From NCBI GenBank assembly GCA_050331455.1, contig JBHJGV010000004.1, positions 153,226 through 217,225 on the forward strand: DNA of 64,000 bases. The letters are read 5' to 3'. A program made the position numbers and the translations under genes. The DNA comes from CAYUYV01 sp050331455. Lineage in GTDB: Bacteria; Pseudomonadota; Alphaproteobacteria; JAJFIK01. Below, piece after piece: positions 19,868-29,546 of this stretch (position 1 is the stretch's first letter; every line of letters begins with the position of its first letter). The notes under the pieces were generated by a model. It was not told the DNA's origin. It did not search any database and saw nothing but the letters and a program-made list of their open reading frames with translations.

Positions 19868-21361
19868 TCACACCCGGCCGGATGGGCGATGGCGCGGTGT
19901 CACCTCGAATTCCTTGAGCTGAACTCTCGACTGTTCCCGGATAAAGCGCCACGCCGAATAGGGCCACAGCGTGAAATTAGAGTCGTTATCGTCCGTATAC
20001 CAGGCATTACAACCGGACGCGAAGACCATGTCTTTCATATCGTCCTGCAGGCGCTGGTTATAGGCCGCCGTGACGTCCTGCTTGGGATCGAGATGCTCGA
20101 TCTTTTTCCGGTTCATGAGCTTGATGCAGGAAAGGACATAATCCGCCTGGCTCTCGATCATGATCAGTGCGGACGTGTGGCCTGTGGCGCTGTTGGGGCC
20201 CAGCAGCATGAAAAAATTCGGAAAGCCCGGCACCATCATGGTGCGGAAACTCTCGACCCGATCCTTCCAGACATCCTGAAGCCGCGCGCCCTCCCGACCG
20301 GCGATGGTCACATAGTCGGAAATGTCGAAGGGCCGGAAGCCCGTCGCCTCGATGATGGTATCCACCCCGTGGAGACGGCCCGTGCCGTCGCGGATACCCT
20401 CCGCTTCGATGGCCGTTATCGGATCGGTTACAAGATGGACATTGGCCCGGTTGAAGGCCCGCAGATAATCGTCGGAGATGCAGCGCCTTTTGCAGCCGGG
20501 CTCGTAGTCAGGGGTGAGCTTTGCCCGCACATCCGGGTCTTCCACCTCCTGCTCCAGGAAATCGAGGGCGACTTTCTTCAAGCGGTCCTTCAGCACCCCA
20601 TCCCATCGCAGGGCCTGAATGCCCATGGCATCCATGGTCAGCCACAGATAGGACCGGTATAGGCGCATCAAAAACGGCAGCCTACGGAACATCGTGCGGC
20701 GGCGCTCGGATATCTCGTGGGTCAGGCGGGGGAACACCCACGCCGCCGAACGCTGGAACACCGTTACGTCCTTGACCATGGGTGCAATGCTGGGCAGCAC
20801 CTGCACCGCGCTGGCGCCGGTGCCCACAATGGCGACCCGCCGGCCCATCAGATCGTGGTCATGGTTCCATTCGGCGGTGTGGAACAGAGTACCGGCAAAG
20901 TCATCCCGGCCCGGAAGATCCGCATGCTTGGGAAGATGCAGCCCGCCGAGGCCGCTGACGACGATATCGGCGATCACTTGATCCTGGCCTGCGGTGGTGA
21001 TGATCCAGCGGCGTCCGTCAAAACGCACGTCCTCCACGGTCGAACGGAAGCGAATATGACGGGTGAGGTCGTATTTCTCTGCGACGGCCTCGCAGTAATG
21101 CCAGATCTCCGACCCTTCTCCATAGGAGTGCGACCAGTTCGGATTGAGGTCGAAGGAAAACGAATAAAGATGTGAAGGCACGTCGCAGGCGACGCCCGGA
21201 TAGGTGTTTTCACGCCAGGTGCCGCCGACGCTGTCAGCCTTTTCCAAAATCACGAAATTGTCGAAACCCGCGCGGCGCAATTTTGCGCCCATGCACAGGC
21301 CTGACATGCCAGCGCCCAGAATGGCAACACGGACGGATAAGGGCTGCCCTGCCATGACCAT
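19868..21361 (-). CDS. Flavin-containing monooxygenase, Baeyer-Villiger type
   Basis: A 497-residue FAD/NADPH monooxygenase. The FAD-binding GAGMSG motif is at the N-terminus, followed by GGTWRENTYPG. The Baeyer-Villiger fingerprint FxGxxxHxxxW is visible as FAGTLFHTAEW. A second Rossmann motif for NADPH reads VGTGASAVQ, and the C-terminal ATG block is ATGFRPFD. The Trp ending the fingerprint favours a Baeyer-Villiger enzyme over an N-oxidising FMO. ATG at 21361; an ATG 6 bp later is also possible. It lies just downstream of the MATE gene on the same strand, gap 87 bp. Substrate unknown, typically ketones or steroids. Confidence 0.88.
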   Translation of the reverse strand: MVMAGQPLSVRVAILGAGMSGLCMGAKLRRAGFDNFVILEKADSVGGTWRENTYPGVACDVPSHLYSFSFDLNPNWSHSYGEGSEIWHYCEAVAEKYDLTRHIRFRSTVEDVRFDGRRWIITTAGQDQVIADIVVSGLGGLHLPKHADLPGRDDFAGTLFHTAEWNHDHDLMGRRVAIVGTGASAVQVLPSIAPMVKDVTVFQRSAAWVFPRLTHEISERRRTMFRRLPFLMRLYRSYLWLTMDAMGIQALRWDGVLKDRLKKVALDFLEQEVEDPDVRAKLTPDYEPGCKRRCISDDYLRAFNRANVHLVTDPITAIEAEGIRDGTGRLHGVDTIIEATGFRPFDISDYVTIAGREGARLQDVWKDRVESFRTMMVPGFPNFFMLLGPNSATGHTSALIMIESQADYVLSCIKLMNRKKIEHLDPKQDVTAAYNQRLQDDMKDMVFASGCNAWYTDDNDSNFTLWPYSAWRFIREQSRVQLKEFEVTPRHRPSGRV

Positions 21362-21448
21362 CGTTCCCAGATCTCCGCAAATTTTTCGGCTAACACACTG
21401 ACACAACGTGGCTCCGGGCTCCAGTGGGGCCAGGGCGACCTTGCGCCG

Positions 21449-22834
21449 TCAGCGCGTGGTGAGGACATGAAAGCGCCAGGTCAGCGCCGTAGCTGCGAGC
21501 GTTTCCCTCTGGCCGTAGCCGGCTCTGTCCCCGTTTGTTCCCCAGCCGAGATCGACACCGAACAGATAGCTGGTGGGCAGGGCTACGCCCCAATAGGCCA
21601 CAAGAGTGACCACCGTCGGCCAGCGATTGTCCATGAGGCCCCGCAGCGCACCGAGACTGGTCGACTGGATGCCATCGAAAATCTGCATGACAGCCACGAT
21701 GGTAAACAGGCTGGCCGCCAGGGCGATCACGTCGCGGTCGTCGATGAACAGGCCGGCAATCGTCTGTCCAAAGAAGGTCAACACCAGGGTGAACAGGCCC
21801 ATCCACGCCGTGACGAGGGCAATGGCGGCCCAGCCGATCGCCCCGGCCCGGTCCCGCGCGCCCCGGCCGAGGGCCTGGGCCACACGGATCGACACGGCCG
21901 CGGACATGCCCAGGGGTGCCATGTAGATCACGAAGGTGACAGCCGTCACGATCTGATTGGCGGCAAGGGCCGTGGCCCCGAACCAGCCCACCATGAGGCC
22001 GGCGATGGCGAAGGCACTGCCTTCGAGCAGATACTGGGCAGCCATCGGCGCACCCTCGCGCATCTGGTCGGCGGCCCCGGCGCGGGTGATGCGGGACTGC
22101 GCGCGATAGGGCGCCGTGGCCTGAGACCATTGCCAGTGGCCGGCCAGAATCGCGAGTGCAACAAGACTGGACAGGAGACTCGCGACACCGGCGCCGGTCA
22201 CGCCAAGAGCCGGTGCTCCCAGATGACCGTAAATCAAGATCCAATTCAGCGGCACGTTGAGGGCTTCGCCGAACAGCATCAGGATCATGGCAAGCCAGGG
22301 GCGCTCCACGCCGTCATAGACCTGTTTATAGGCGAGCATCACGGTGAACGGCGCCATGGACGCGGCGATGCACAGCCAGTAACCGGGCATGGCCTCCAGC
22401 ACCGCCTCGGGCTGGCCCATGAAGCGCAGCATGGGCAGGGCCGCGATCATCAGGCCCGTGGCTATGAGACCCGCCACCCCGCCGAGCAGACGGCCATGGC
22501 CGAGGGCCGCCGCGACGCGTGGATCGTCTCCGGCCCCGTGGGCATGACCGGCAAAAATCCCCACGGGCCCCATGAACCCGTAAAGCCCGGCATAGAGGAT
22601 CGACAGGCCGCTGGTGCTCAAGGACACCACGGCCAACGGCACCTCGCCCAGCGGGCCCAGCATGACGGTATCGATGATCCCATTCAGGGTGGAAGCGGTA
22701 AGGCCCGCGATAAGGGGAAAGGCCAAGCCTGCCAGACGCGGGATTTCCCGCCAGAGCGCTTCCGCCCGCCGGACCGTGCGTGCGCCGCGCTGTGTCCCGC
22801 GCCTGTCAGTCGGAGAAGGCCGCTCCGGGTCCAT
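21449..22834 (-). CDS. MATE-family multidrug/metabolite efflux transporter
   Basis: A 461-residue, twelve-helix antiporter (Na+ or H+ driven) of the MATE family. Visible landmarks are LAFPLIAGLTASTLNGIIDTVMLG in the first helix, EALNVPLNWILIYG in the middle, and the second-half signature SLGALRGLMDNRWPTVV. The ATG at 22834 has AGGAGATG upstream. The same frame stays open for another 357 bp, but this is antisense to the serine-hydrolase gene and lacks membrane character. Divergent from the hydrolase gene, with a 132-bp gap. Confidence 0.93.
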   Translation of the reverse strand: MDPERPSPTDRRGTQRGARTVRRAEALWREIPRLAGLAFPLIAGLTASTLNGIIDTVMLGPLGEVPLAVVSLSTSGLSILYAGLYGFMGPVGIFAGHAHGAGDDPRVAAALGHGRLLGGVAGLIATGLMIAALPMLRFMGQPEAVLEAMPGYWLCIAASMAPFTVMLAYKQVYDGVERPWLAMILMLFGEALNVPLNWILIYGHLGAPALGVTGAGVASLLSSLVALAILAGHWQWSQATAPYRAQSRITRAGAADQMREGAPMAAQYLLEGSAFAIAGLMVGWFGATALAANQIVTAVTFVIYMAPLGMSAAVSIRVAQALGRGARDRAGAIGWAAIALVTAWMGLFTLVLTFFGQTIAGLFIDDRDVIALAASLFTIVAVMQIFDGIQSTSLGALRGLMDNRWPTVVTLVAYWGVALPTSYLFGVDLGWGTNGDRAGYGQRETLAATALTWRFHVLTTR

Positions 22835-22966
22835 GGCATCTCCTGGCACGCGCGATCCGGTGAGGCATGCCGGCCGCCGCTCTTCTCTTGTAAACCCAGC
22901 ATAGCCCATATGGCGCTTCATGGTAGTGTCCGGCGCAACGGTGACGGCCATGGGGAGGACGCCAAG

Positions 22967-24403
22967 ATGGGCGCACGGCACGCGATTTCTCGATTGACCG
23001 GCCTTATTTTCGCAGCGGCGATGGGGGCCCAAAGCCTTGCCGGTTCGGCCGCACAGGCCGCCGAGGGCGGAGACACAGCCGCCATGGAGCGGGCCCTTGC
23101 GGCCGGTTACAAGGCGACCTTCCTCTGTTCGGGCCTGTTCACCGGCAAGCGGCCCTTGCCCGTGATCGCCGCCAACGAGCTGTCCCGTCACTACCCGGAC
23201 TATCGCGACATCATGGCGACGCTGCCGGGCGCCCTGATCGACCGGGCGGCAAAGACAGTCTCCGTTGCCTGGAGCGAAACCCTGCCGCCGCGCATCGCTG
23301 CATGGCGGCCGGGCATGGGATGCAGCCAGCTTCCCATGGGTGCCGGCCCAAGCATGGTCGCCCTATTGCCCCGACTGGCCTCGCCGATGCCGGACGTGCC
23401 GCCGAAAGACGATGCCAAGACCCTGTCGCCCGACGCTGGCCCCGCCACCGTCGCCGACGCGGACGCGCTTGCTGGTGTAATCGAGCGGGCCTTTGACGCG
23501 GACACTTACGGAGCTGGCACCAAGACCAGCGGACTTGTGGTCGTCCGGAACGGAACGATCCTCGCCGAGGCCTATGCCCATGGTCTGTCGGCGGAAAGCC
23601 CCCAGCGGACATGGTCCGTGGCAAAGAGCATTTCCGCGACCGTAATCGGGGCCGCCGTGGAGGACGCCCTGGTGTCGCCCGAAGCACCGGCCGCCCTGGA
23701 GGCCTGGTCGAGCCCCCGCGATCCGCGCGGAACGATCACCCTTGCCAACCTCCTGAACATGGCCAGCGGGCTCGATTCCGGCGTGACCGGATCCCGGACG
23801 GACCGGCTCTATTTCGGCGGTGCCCGGGTCATCGACCGGGCCGTTCCGGCCGGACTGGAGGTCGCTCCCGGCTCGCGTTTCAAATATGCCAACAACGACA
23901 CGCTTCTGGCGATGCGCGTCCTGCGCGAACGCATGGGCGACGACGCCGTCTTCCATGCCTATCCCTATCGGGCGGTGCTGTGGCGGATCGGCGCCTACCG
24001 CACCGTTCTGGAAACCGACTGGAACGGTGATTTTCTGTCCTCAAGCCAGGTCTGGACAACGGCGCGGGACCTCGCCCGCATCGGCCAGCTCCATCTCCAG
24101 GACGGCCTGTGGGGCAAGGAGCGTATCCTGGCCAAGGGCTGGACGGCCTATGTGGCCACACCGGCGCCCGCCCAGCCATCCGCCGGCGCCTGGGGCTACG
24201 GTGCCCAGTGGTGGCTGCCGAACGGCGAGGCGGGCCTGCCGTTGGACGCATTCATGGCAGCGGGCCATCGCGGGCAGTATATCGTCGTCGTTCCGTCGGC
24301 GAATCTCGTCATCGTACGCCGCGGCTATGACGAAAGCGGAGGACAGAGATTTCTGGTCACCCGCTTTGCCGCCGACATCCACGCCGCCGTGGCTGGAGAG
24401 TGA
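22967..24403 (+). CDS. Secreted serine hydrolase, beta-lactamase (class C) fold
   Basis: A 478-residue exported protein. A Sec signal peptide (residues about 1-32, ending AAQAAEG) precedes a domain with CSGLFTGKR and then the penicillin-binding fold: SxxK as Ser217-Val-Ala-Lys220, YxN as Tyr307-Ala-Asn309, and a third-strand GHRGQYIV in place of KTG. Such proteins are usually esterases or amide hydrolases rather than true beta-lactamases. The ATG at 22967 has GGGGAGG upstream. It is followed after 6 bp by the flavin reductase gene, so the two are translationally coupled. Confidence 0.9.
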   Translation: MGARHAISRLTGLIFAAAMGAQSLAGSAAQAAEGGDTAAMERALAAGYKATFLCSGLFTGKRPLPVIAANELSRHYPDYRDIMATLPGALIDRAAKTVSVAWSETLPPRIAAWRPGMGCSQLPMGAGPSMVALLPRLASPMPDVPPKDDAKTLSPDAGPATVADADALAGVIERAFDADTYGAGTKTSGLVVVRNGTILAEAYAHGLSAESPQRTWSVAKSISATVIGAAVEDALVSPEAPAALEAWSSPRDPRGTITLANLLNMASGLDSGVTGSRTDRLYFGGARVIDRAVPAGLEVAPGSRFKYANNDTLLAMRVLRERMGDDAVFHAYPYRAVLWRIGAYRTVLETDWNGDFLSSSQVWTTARDLARIGQLHLQDGLWGKERILAKGWTAYVATPAPAQPSAGAWGYGAQWWLPNGEAGLPLDAFMAAGHRGQYIVVVPSANLVIVRRGYDESGGQRFLVTRFAADIHAAVAGE

Positions 24404-24409
24404 ATTCCC

Positions 24410-25009
24410 ATGTTCTACGAGACCGCCGCGAACGATCACGGCCTGCCCCGCGACCCGGTGAAGGCTCTCGTTGTGCCCCGCCCTATCGGATGGATCAGCA
24501 GCCTGAACACGGCCGGCGTGCCCAATCTGGCGCCCTATAGCTTTTTCAATCTGGTGGCCTCGCCGCCCCATATCGTCGCCTTTTCCAGCGGGCGGCGAAA
24601 GGACACCCAAGACAATATCGAGGCAACCGGCGAATTCGTCTGCAATCTGGCTACGGAAAATATGCGCCACGCCGTGAACGACAGCGCGGCCCATGTGGCA
24701 GCGGATGTGGACGAATTTGCCCTCGCCGGCCTTGAGGCGGCCCCCTCGCGCCTCGTCAAGCCGCCCCGGGTCGCGGCCGCGCCGGTGCATTTGGAATGCG
24801 TCTATCTCCAGACCGTGGCCCTTCGCGGCCGGGACGGGGCCGATACGGTCTGGAGCCTCGTTCTGGGCGAGGTCGTGGGCGTCCATATCGACGACCGCTT
24901 CATCAAGGACGGCATCGTGGACACGGGCGCCATGGCACCCCTGTCCCGCCTCGGCTACCTCGATTACGGTGTGCTCGGAGAGATCTTCGCGCTATCTCGG
25001 CCGAAGTGA
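24410..25009 (+). CDS. Flavin reductase (DIM6/NTAB-type FMN-binding) protein
   Basis: A 199-residue flavoprotein-like domain: VVPRPIGWISSLNTAGVPNLAPYSFFN forms the flavin-binding region, followed by KDTQDNIEATGEFVCNL. The family contains flavin reductases and decarboxylase-like enzymes. Start ATG 6 bp after the hydrolase stop. It is followed by the ABC transporter after 30 bp, so it is the middle gene of a probable three-gene unit. It could supply reduced flavin for a monooxygenase, but the one in this window is on the other strand. Confidence 0.88.
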   Translation: MFYETAANDHGLPRDPVKALVVPRPIGWISSLNTAGVPNLAPYSFFNLVASPPHIVAFSSGRRKDTQDNIEATGEFVCNLATENMRHAVNDSAAHVAADVDEFALAGLEAAPSRLVKPPRVAAAPVHLECVYLQTVALRGRDGADTVWSLVLGEVVGVHIDDRFIKDGIVDTGAMAPLSRLGYLDYGVLGEIFALSRPK

Positions 25010-25039
25010 CGGCCGGGCAATCCGAGGACGAGGCGCCCC

Positions 25040-26794
25040 ATGTCCTATGTACTGTTGTTTCGGGAGATGTGGGCCTATGCCGCGGGTCTGCGCTGGCGGA
25101 TCGTCTTTTTCATCACCGCCCATGTCCTGTCCTTGCTCGGACCACTCTCCACACCGCTCGTTTTCGCCCAGATCCTCAACACCCTGCAAACCGCGCCGCC
25201 GGAAGACACCTTGTCCGGTGTCTCCGCCTGGGCAGGCATCTGGATCGGCCTTGCGCTCTGGTTCAACTTAGCCCACAGAACCGCGCGCTATTTCGAAATC
25301 GACGTGGCCTTCCGTATCAAGCAACGCTTCCTCAACCGGCATTACGGACTCTTGATCAGCCTCCCGATGACCTGGCACACGAATCATCACTCCGGCGACA
25401 CCATCGACCGGGTCAATCTCGCCGCGACGGCTCTCGGCGATTTTGCCGGCGGACAGTTCAATTATATAAATTATTTCATGGGGTTCTGGGGGCCCATGGT
25501 CGCCCTGTCGATCCTGTCCTGGCATCTGTCCGTGATCACCTTCGCCATGGCGGTCGTTGCCGTCACGGTTATCGTCCTGTTCGACCAGAGGCTCATTGTC
25601 CTTTACCGGACCATCAACGGGATCAATCACAAGATTTCCCAGACTCTGTTCGACTATGTCAGCAATATACGGACGATCATCACCCTTCGCCTTGGCCGGC
25701 GCACCGCCCAGGAATTCGACCAACAGATTGCCCGCGCCTACGCCCCCACCATGGATGCCGAGGCCAAGGTGAACGCGGCCAAATGGTTCTGCGTGTCCCT
25801 GATCACCAATCTCACCCAGGTCGGCGCCGTGTTCTACTACATCTGGAGCCAGCTGCGCAGCCCGGGGGGCATCCTGATCGGCAATGTCGCCGCCGTTCTT
25901 CAGTATGGCGTGCAACTGACTCAGACCTTCGGCAGTATCGCTCGAGAGTATCAGGTGGTCGTCCAGAATCGGATCAATTTTGAGGCTGCAGCACCCATCC
26001 TGGAGGCCCTTGGCCCAGCGGTCGCCGTTCCGCCGCCGCCGCTCCGGGATTGGACGACCGTAGGCCTTCGCGGATTGGGCTTTGGCTATAATGACGGCCC
26101 GACCGTGCTCAAGGGCGTGGATCTCGACATCAAACGCGGCGAACGGATCGCCCTTGTGGGGGCGAGCGGGTCCGGAAAATCGACGCTCATGGCCACGCTC
26201 CGCGGCCTTTACCCACCCTCCAGCGGACGACTGAGCCTCGACGGCGAGGCCCAGGAGACCCTCGACGTCCTGCTGGCCATCACAACGCTGATGCCCCAGG
26301 AGCCGGAGATTTTCGAAAACACAATCCGGTTCAATGTTCAATTCGGCATCGATTATCCCGAAGCGGATGTTCTAGAAGCGATCCAACTGGCCCAATTCGC
26401 CCCCGTGCTCGAACGCCTCCCCCAGGGTCTCGATACCGATGTACGCGAGCGCGGGGTCAGCCTCTCCGGTGGGGAGCGTCAAAGACTGGCCCTGGCCCGC
26501 GGCATCCTGGCGGCGCGAAACAGCACCCTGATCCTGATGGACGAACCAACGAGCAGCGTGGACGCCGCAAACGAATTCATGATCTATGAAAACCTGTTCA
26601 GCCACTTCAAGGATACCGCCCTGATCGCCTCGATCCACCGGCTCCACCTGCTCGCCCATTTCGACCGGATCCTCTTGATGGACCGTGGACGGATCATCGA
26701 GTCGGGACCGTTTCACACACTGCGCGATGGCGACGGCCCCTTCAGCAGCCTATGGCAGGCCTATATCGCAAACACGGAACCGTCCAATGCCTGA
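25040..26794 (+). CDS. ABC exporter, fused membrane and ATPase domains
   Basis: A 584-residue half-transporter that would work as a homodimer in the inner membrane. Six-helix type-I exporter domain in residues about 15-310, then the ATPase: Walker A GASGSGKST at 374, Q-loop LMPQEPE, signature LSGGERQR, Walker B LILMDEP and switch His in ASIHRLH. Together with the secreted hydrolase and the flavin reductase it forms a co-directional unit. Substrate unknown; lipid, peptide or drug export are possibilities. It ends 24 bp from the convergent parB gene. Confidence 0.92.
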   Translation: MSYVLLFREMWAYAAGLRWRIVFFITAHVLSLLGPLSTPLVFAQILNTLQTAPPEDTLSGVSAWAGIWIGLALWFNLAHRTARYFEIDVAFRIKQRFLNRHYGLLISLPMTWHTNHHSGDTIDRVNLAATALGDFAGGQFNYINYFMGFWGPMVALSILSWHLSVITFAMAVVAVTVIVLFDQRLIVLYRTINGINHKISQTLFDYVSNIRTIITLRLGRRTAQEFDQQIARAYAPTMDAEAKVNAAKWFCVSLITNLTQVGAVFYYIWSQLRSPGGILIGNVAAVLQYGVQLTQTFGSIAREYQVVVQNRINFEAAAPILEALGPAVAVPPPPLRDWTTVGLRGLGFGYNDGPTVLKGVDLDIKRGERIALVGASGSGKSTLMATLRGLYPPSSGRLSLDGEAQETLDVLLAITTLMPQEPEIFENTIRFNVQFGIDYPEADVLEAIQLAQFAPVLERLPQGLDTDVRERGVSLSGGERQRLALARGILAARNSTLILMDEPTSSVDAANEFMIYENLFSHFKDTALIASIHRLHLLAHFDRILLMDRGRIIESGPFHTLRDGDGPFSSLWQAYIANTEPSNA

Positions 26795-26818
26795 CAGGAC
26801 CGTCCGGATGCGAGGGAC

Positions 26819-27802
26819 TCATGTCTGGGCCAGGCGACGGCAAATATCGTCAAGCTGTTCCAGGCTGGAATAGGTGATGCGCACGGTGCCCCCGCTTTCG
26901 GGCCCGCGAAAATCGATGGCGACGGGCAAACCAATCGCATTGGAAACATTCCGTTCCAACGCCGCCGTATCCGCATCCTTTTCCGGGCCAGCCTTGAACG
27001 CGACCTTTTTCCCCGTCTTGTCGGCAGCGGACGGTGCGCTGTCATCGGCACTTTCGGTGCGGACCAGCGCTTCGGTCTGACGCACATTCAGGCCTTTCGA
27101 CATGATGGCCTTGGCGAGCACGTCCGCATCGTCCGCCCCCACAAGCGCCCGGGCATGACCCGCCGACAGGGCGCCGGTGCGCACCAGATCCTGAACCGAT
27201 GGCGGCAGCGAAAGCAGCCGCGTCATATTGGCGACATGGCTCCGGCTTTTACCGATCAACTTGGAAAGTTGATCCTGGGTGTAGCTGAATTTCTGGATCA
27301 GAAGCTGGTAGCCGGCCGCCTCTTCAAGCGCGTTAAGGTCTGCACGCTGAATATTCTCAACGAGAGCAACCTCCAGAACTTCCGCATCCGTCAGATCCTT
27401 GACGATTACGGGGACCGTATGGAGCTTCGCTTTCTGGGCCGCCCGCCAGCGCCGCTCTCCGGCGACGATCTCGAACTGGCCGCCCTCCGCTTTGTCCCGG
27501 CCCTGGGGCCTTTGGCGGACGATGATGGGCTGAAGGACGCCCCGTTCCCGGATGGACTGGGCCAGTTCCTCCAGATCCGCGTCGTCGAAGCTGCGCCGGG
27601 GCTGGTCCGGATTGGCGTGGACGAATTCGATGGGCACATCCCGCAGACCCTTGGCCTTTTCGCCGGCCGGGCCCGCATCCGCGGCCCGCGCGCCGCCCTT
27701 GCTGCCTTTCCCCGCACCCTGGCCAGCCGGCGCGTTCGAGGCCTCGCCGAGAAGGGCTTCAAGGCCCCGCCCCAGTCCGCGCTGTTTTACCTGTTCAGCC
27801 AT
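26819..27802 (-). CDS. parB: Chromosome partitioning protein ParB
   Basis: CTP-dependent DNA clamp that loads at parS and directs origin segregation with ParA. A 327-residue protein: N-terminal RGLGRGLEALLG, the CTP-binding signature GERRWRAAQKAKL, a helix-turn-helix (TQDQLSKLIGKSRSHVANMTRLLSLP), and a C-terminal dimerisation part. The ATG at 27802 is chosen for GGAGGCGG upstream. It follows parA after a 129-bp gap containing a short hairpin. Two matching parS sites lie within 4 kb. Confidence 0.97.
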   Translation of the reverse strand: MAEQVKQRGLGRGLEALLGEASNAPAGQGAGKGSKGGARAADAGPAGEKAKGLRDVPIEFVHANPDQPRRSFDDADLEELAQSIRERGVLQPIIVRQRPQGRDKAEGGQFEIVAGERRWRAAQKAKLHTVPVIVKDLTDAEVLEVALVENIQRADLNALEEAAGYQLLIQKFSYTQDQLSKLIGKSRSHVANMTRLLSLPPSVQDLVRTGALSAGHARALVGADDADVLAKAIMSKGLNVRQTEALVRTESADDSAPSAADKTGKKVAFKAGPEKDADTAALERNVSNAIGLPVAIDFRGPESGGTVRITYSSLEQLDDICRRLAQT

Positions 27803-27931
27803 GATCCGCCTCCACGACGCCATTCATTGGAATTGGCGTTAACCTTTCGCCCAAAGCCCTAACGGCGTCCTAACGCCGGGATGGTCCGGCGCCCCGATCC
27901 ACAGGACGGACATCTCCGGGTCCGGGGCCGA

Positions 27932-28846
27932 TCACGCGACCGCGCTTTCCCGCTCAATGAGCTCCCGGGCCAACGCGATATAGGCCTGGCTGCCGGCGCA
28001 TTTGAGGTCGTAAAGCAAGGCCGGCTTTCCGTGAGACGGGGCCTCCGACACTCGCACATTGCGCGGGATCACGGTGTCGTAGACGGCGCCGCCCATATGT
28101 TCGCGGACATCCGAAGCCACCTGCTCGGACAGATTGTTCCGCTTGTCATACATGGTCAGAACGATGCCCTGGATCTCCAAGGCCGTGTTGAGGGAGCCCT
28201 TCACGAGATCGATGGTTCGCAGCAGCTGGCTGAGACCTTCCAGCGCGAAAAATTCGCATTGCAGAGGCACCAGCACGGCATGGCCCGCCGTCAGGGCATT
28301 GATGGTGAGCAAATTGAGCGAAGGCGGACAATCAATCAGAATATAGTCATAACCCTCCGCTTCCGGCGCATTTGAACGTCCGTTCTTGCCGTCAAGGGCA
28401 TCCATATGGGCGAAGAACCGGTTCAGGGAATCCCGCAGGCGATAGGAGCGCCGCTCCACACCGATCAGTTCGAGTTCGGCGCCTGAAAGATCAACCGTAG
28501 ACGGAACGATATCCAGTCCCGGCACGCGGGTCCTCACAATGGCCCGATGGACCTCCTCGTCCTCGGCCATGAGGTCATAGGTGGTGACCTGCCGGTCGTC
28601 CCGGCGGATGCCGAGCCCCGTGCTGGCGTTGCCCTGAGGGTCCATATCGATGATCAAGGTCCGGCACCCGATGGCCGCCAATGCCGTGCCGAGATTGATC
28701 GCCGTCGTGGTCTTGCCGACGCCGCCCTTCTGATTGGCGATGACCAGCACGCGGGGCGGCAGACTTTCGTCCGAATCCGGCCGGTGCCGGACCGCCGGCT
28801 CGAGCCCCAGGAAGGGATCCTCTTCCCGTGGAACGTCTTCCGTCAC
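27932..28846 (-). CDS. parA: Chromosome partitioning ATPase ParA
   Basis: Deviant-Walker ATPase that moves ParB-parS complexes. Deviant Walker A KGGVGKTTT follows an N-terminal extension of about 35 residues rich in acidic and Arg residues. Also visible are IDMDPQGNASTGLG and the Walker B region YILIDCPPSL. 304 residues. GTG start at 28846 with AGGAGAT at proper spacing. Located between rsmG and parB, as in most alphaproteobacteria. Confidence 0.97.
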   Translation of the reverse strand: MTEDVPREEDPFLGLEPAVRHRPDSDESLPPRVLVIANQKGGVGKTTTAINLGTALAAIGCRTLIIDMDPQGNASTGLGIRRDDRQVTTYDLMAEDEEVHRAIVRTRVPGLDIVPSTVDLSGAELELIGVERRSYRLRDSLNRFFAHMDALDGKNGRSNAPEAEGYDYILIDCPPSLNLLTINALTAGHAVLVPLQCEFFALEGLSQLLRTIDLVKGSLNTALEIQGIVLTMYDKRNNLSEQVASDVREHMGGAVYDTVIPRNVRVSEAPSHGKPALLYDLKCAGSQAYIALARELIERESAVA

Positions 28847-28880
28847 TGGACTATCTCCTGAGCTTGCTGCCGGTGGCGGG

Positions 28881-29546
28881 TTAATCAGGCGCGGAACCGT
28901 CTGACCGGGGCGCGATGGTGCTCAAGACCAGGATCCGGCCCGTGGGATCCGTGACGCTGTCATGGCTTTCGACCGTGAAGGTCCAAGACTCTCGGGCCTG
29001 GGTCAATTCCACATCGGCCTGCCGCCCTTTAAGAAGAATGAGTGAGTCGCCGACCCCGAGAAAGGGTGCGCCATAGGTCAAGAGCTGCGCAACTGGCGCA
29101 CAGGCCCGTGCCGTCACGGCCCCGCAGGACCAGGGCGTGAGCGCTTCCACCCGGGCATGGTGAACCCGCGCCTTGGCCCCCGTGCGGCTTATGATATCGG
29201 TGAGAAAGGCGGCTTTGCGGCCGTCGCTTTCGACGCAATGGATCTCGGGCCCACCCTGAGCCGCGCTGGCGATACCCAGGACGATACCCGGAAAGCCGGC
29301 GCCGCTGCCGATATCGAGGATGGGCCGGCTGCCCTCAGCCAGGAAAGGCCAGAGCTGCGCGCTGTCCAGAATATGTCGGGTCCAAAGGAGCGGCACGGTT
29401 TTCGGCCCGACCAGATTGATACGGGCCTGCCATTGCACAAGGCGGTCGGCATAAATCTGAAGGGCGTCCAGTGTTTCACGTGAAACGAGGCCGGCCCGGG
29501 CCAGGGCATCCCGCTCGGCGGGTGTCGGTTGCCCCGCCTCAGGCAA
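28881..29546 (-). CDS. rsmG: 16S rRNA (guanine-527-N7)-methyltransferase RsmG
   Basis: Methylates G527 of 16S rRNA. A 221-residue protein with the SAM-binding motif [15 protein letters not shown], preceded by [16 protein letters not shown] and [14 protein letters not shown]. Its first 8 bp overlap the end of mnmG (29539-29546), so translation is coupled. A parS site lies within the coding sequence (29472-29487), around residues 20-25. Confidence 0.96.
   Translation of the reverse strand: MPEAGQPTPAERDALARAGLVSRETLDALQIYADRLVQWQARINLVGPKTVPLLWTRHILDSAQLWPFLAEGSRPILDIGSGAGFPGIVLGIASAAQGGPEIHCVESDGRKAAFLTDIISRTGAKARVHHARVEALTPWSCGAVTARACAPVAQLLTYGAPFLGVGDSLILLKGRQADVELTQARESWTFTVESHDSVTDPTGRILVLSTIAPRSDGSAPD
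29472..29487. promoter_or_regulatory. parS site 1 (ParB-binding centromere)
   Basis: TGTTTCACGTGAAACG, identical to the universal parS palindrome TGTTTCACGTGAAACA except for the last base. It lies inside rsmG, 1.7 kb from the parB start. Confidence 0.92.

Noticed and set aside
21467..22966. Long upstream extension of the serine-hydrolase frame
   Set aside because: It is antisense to the intact MATE gene and lacks protein-like features. The ribosome site and signal peptide place the true start at 22967.
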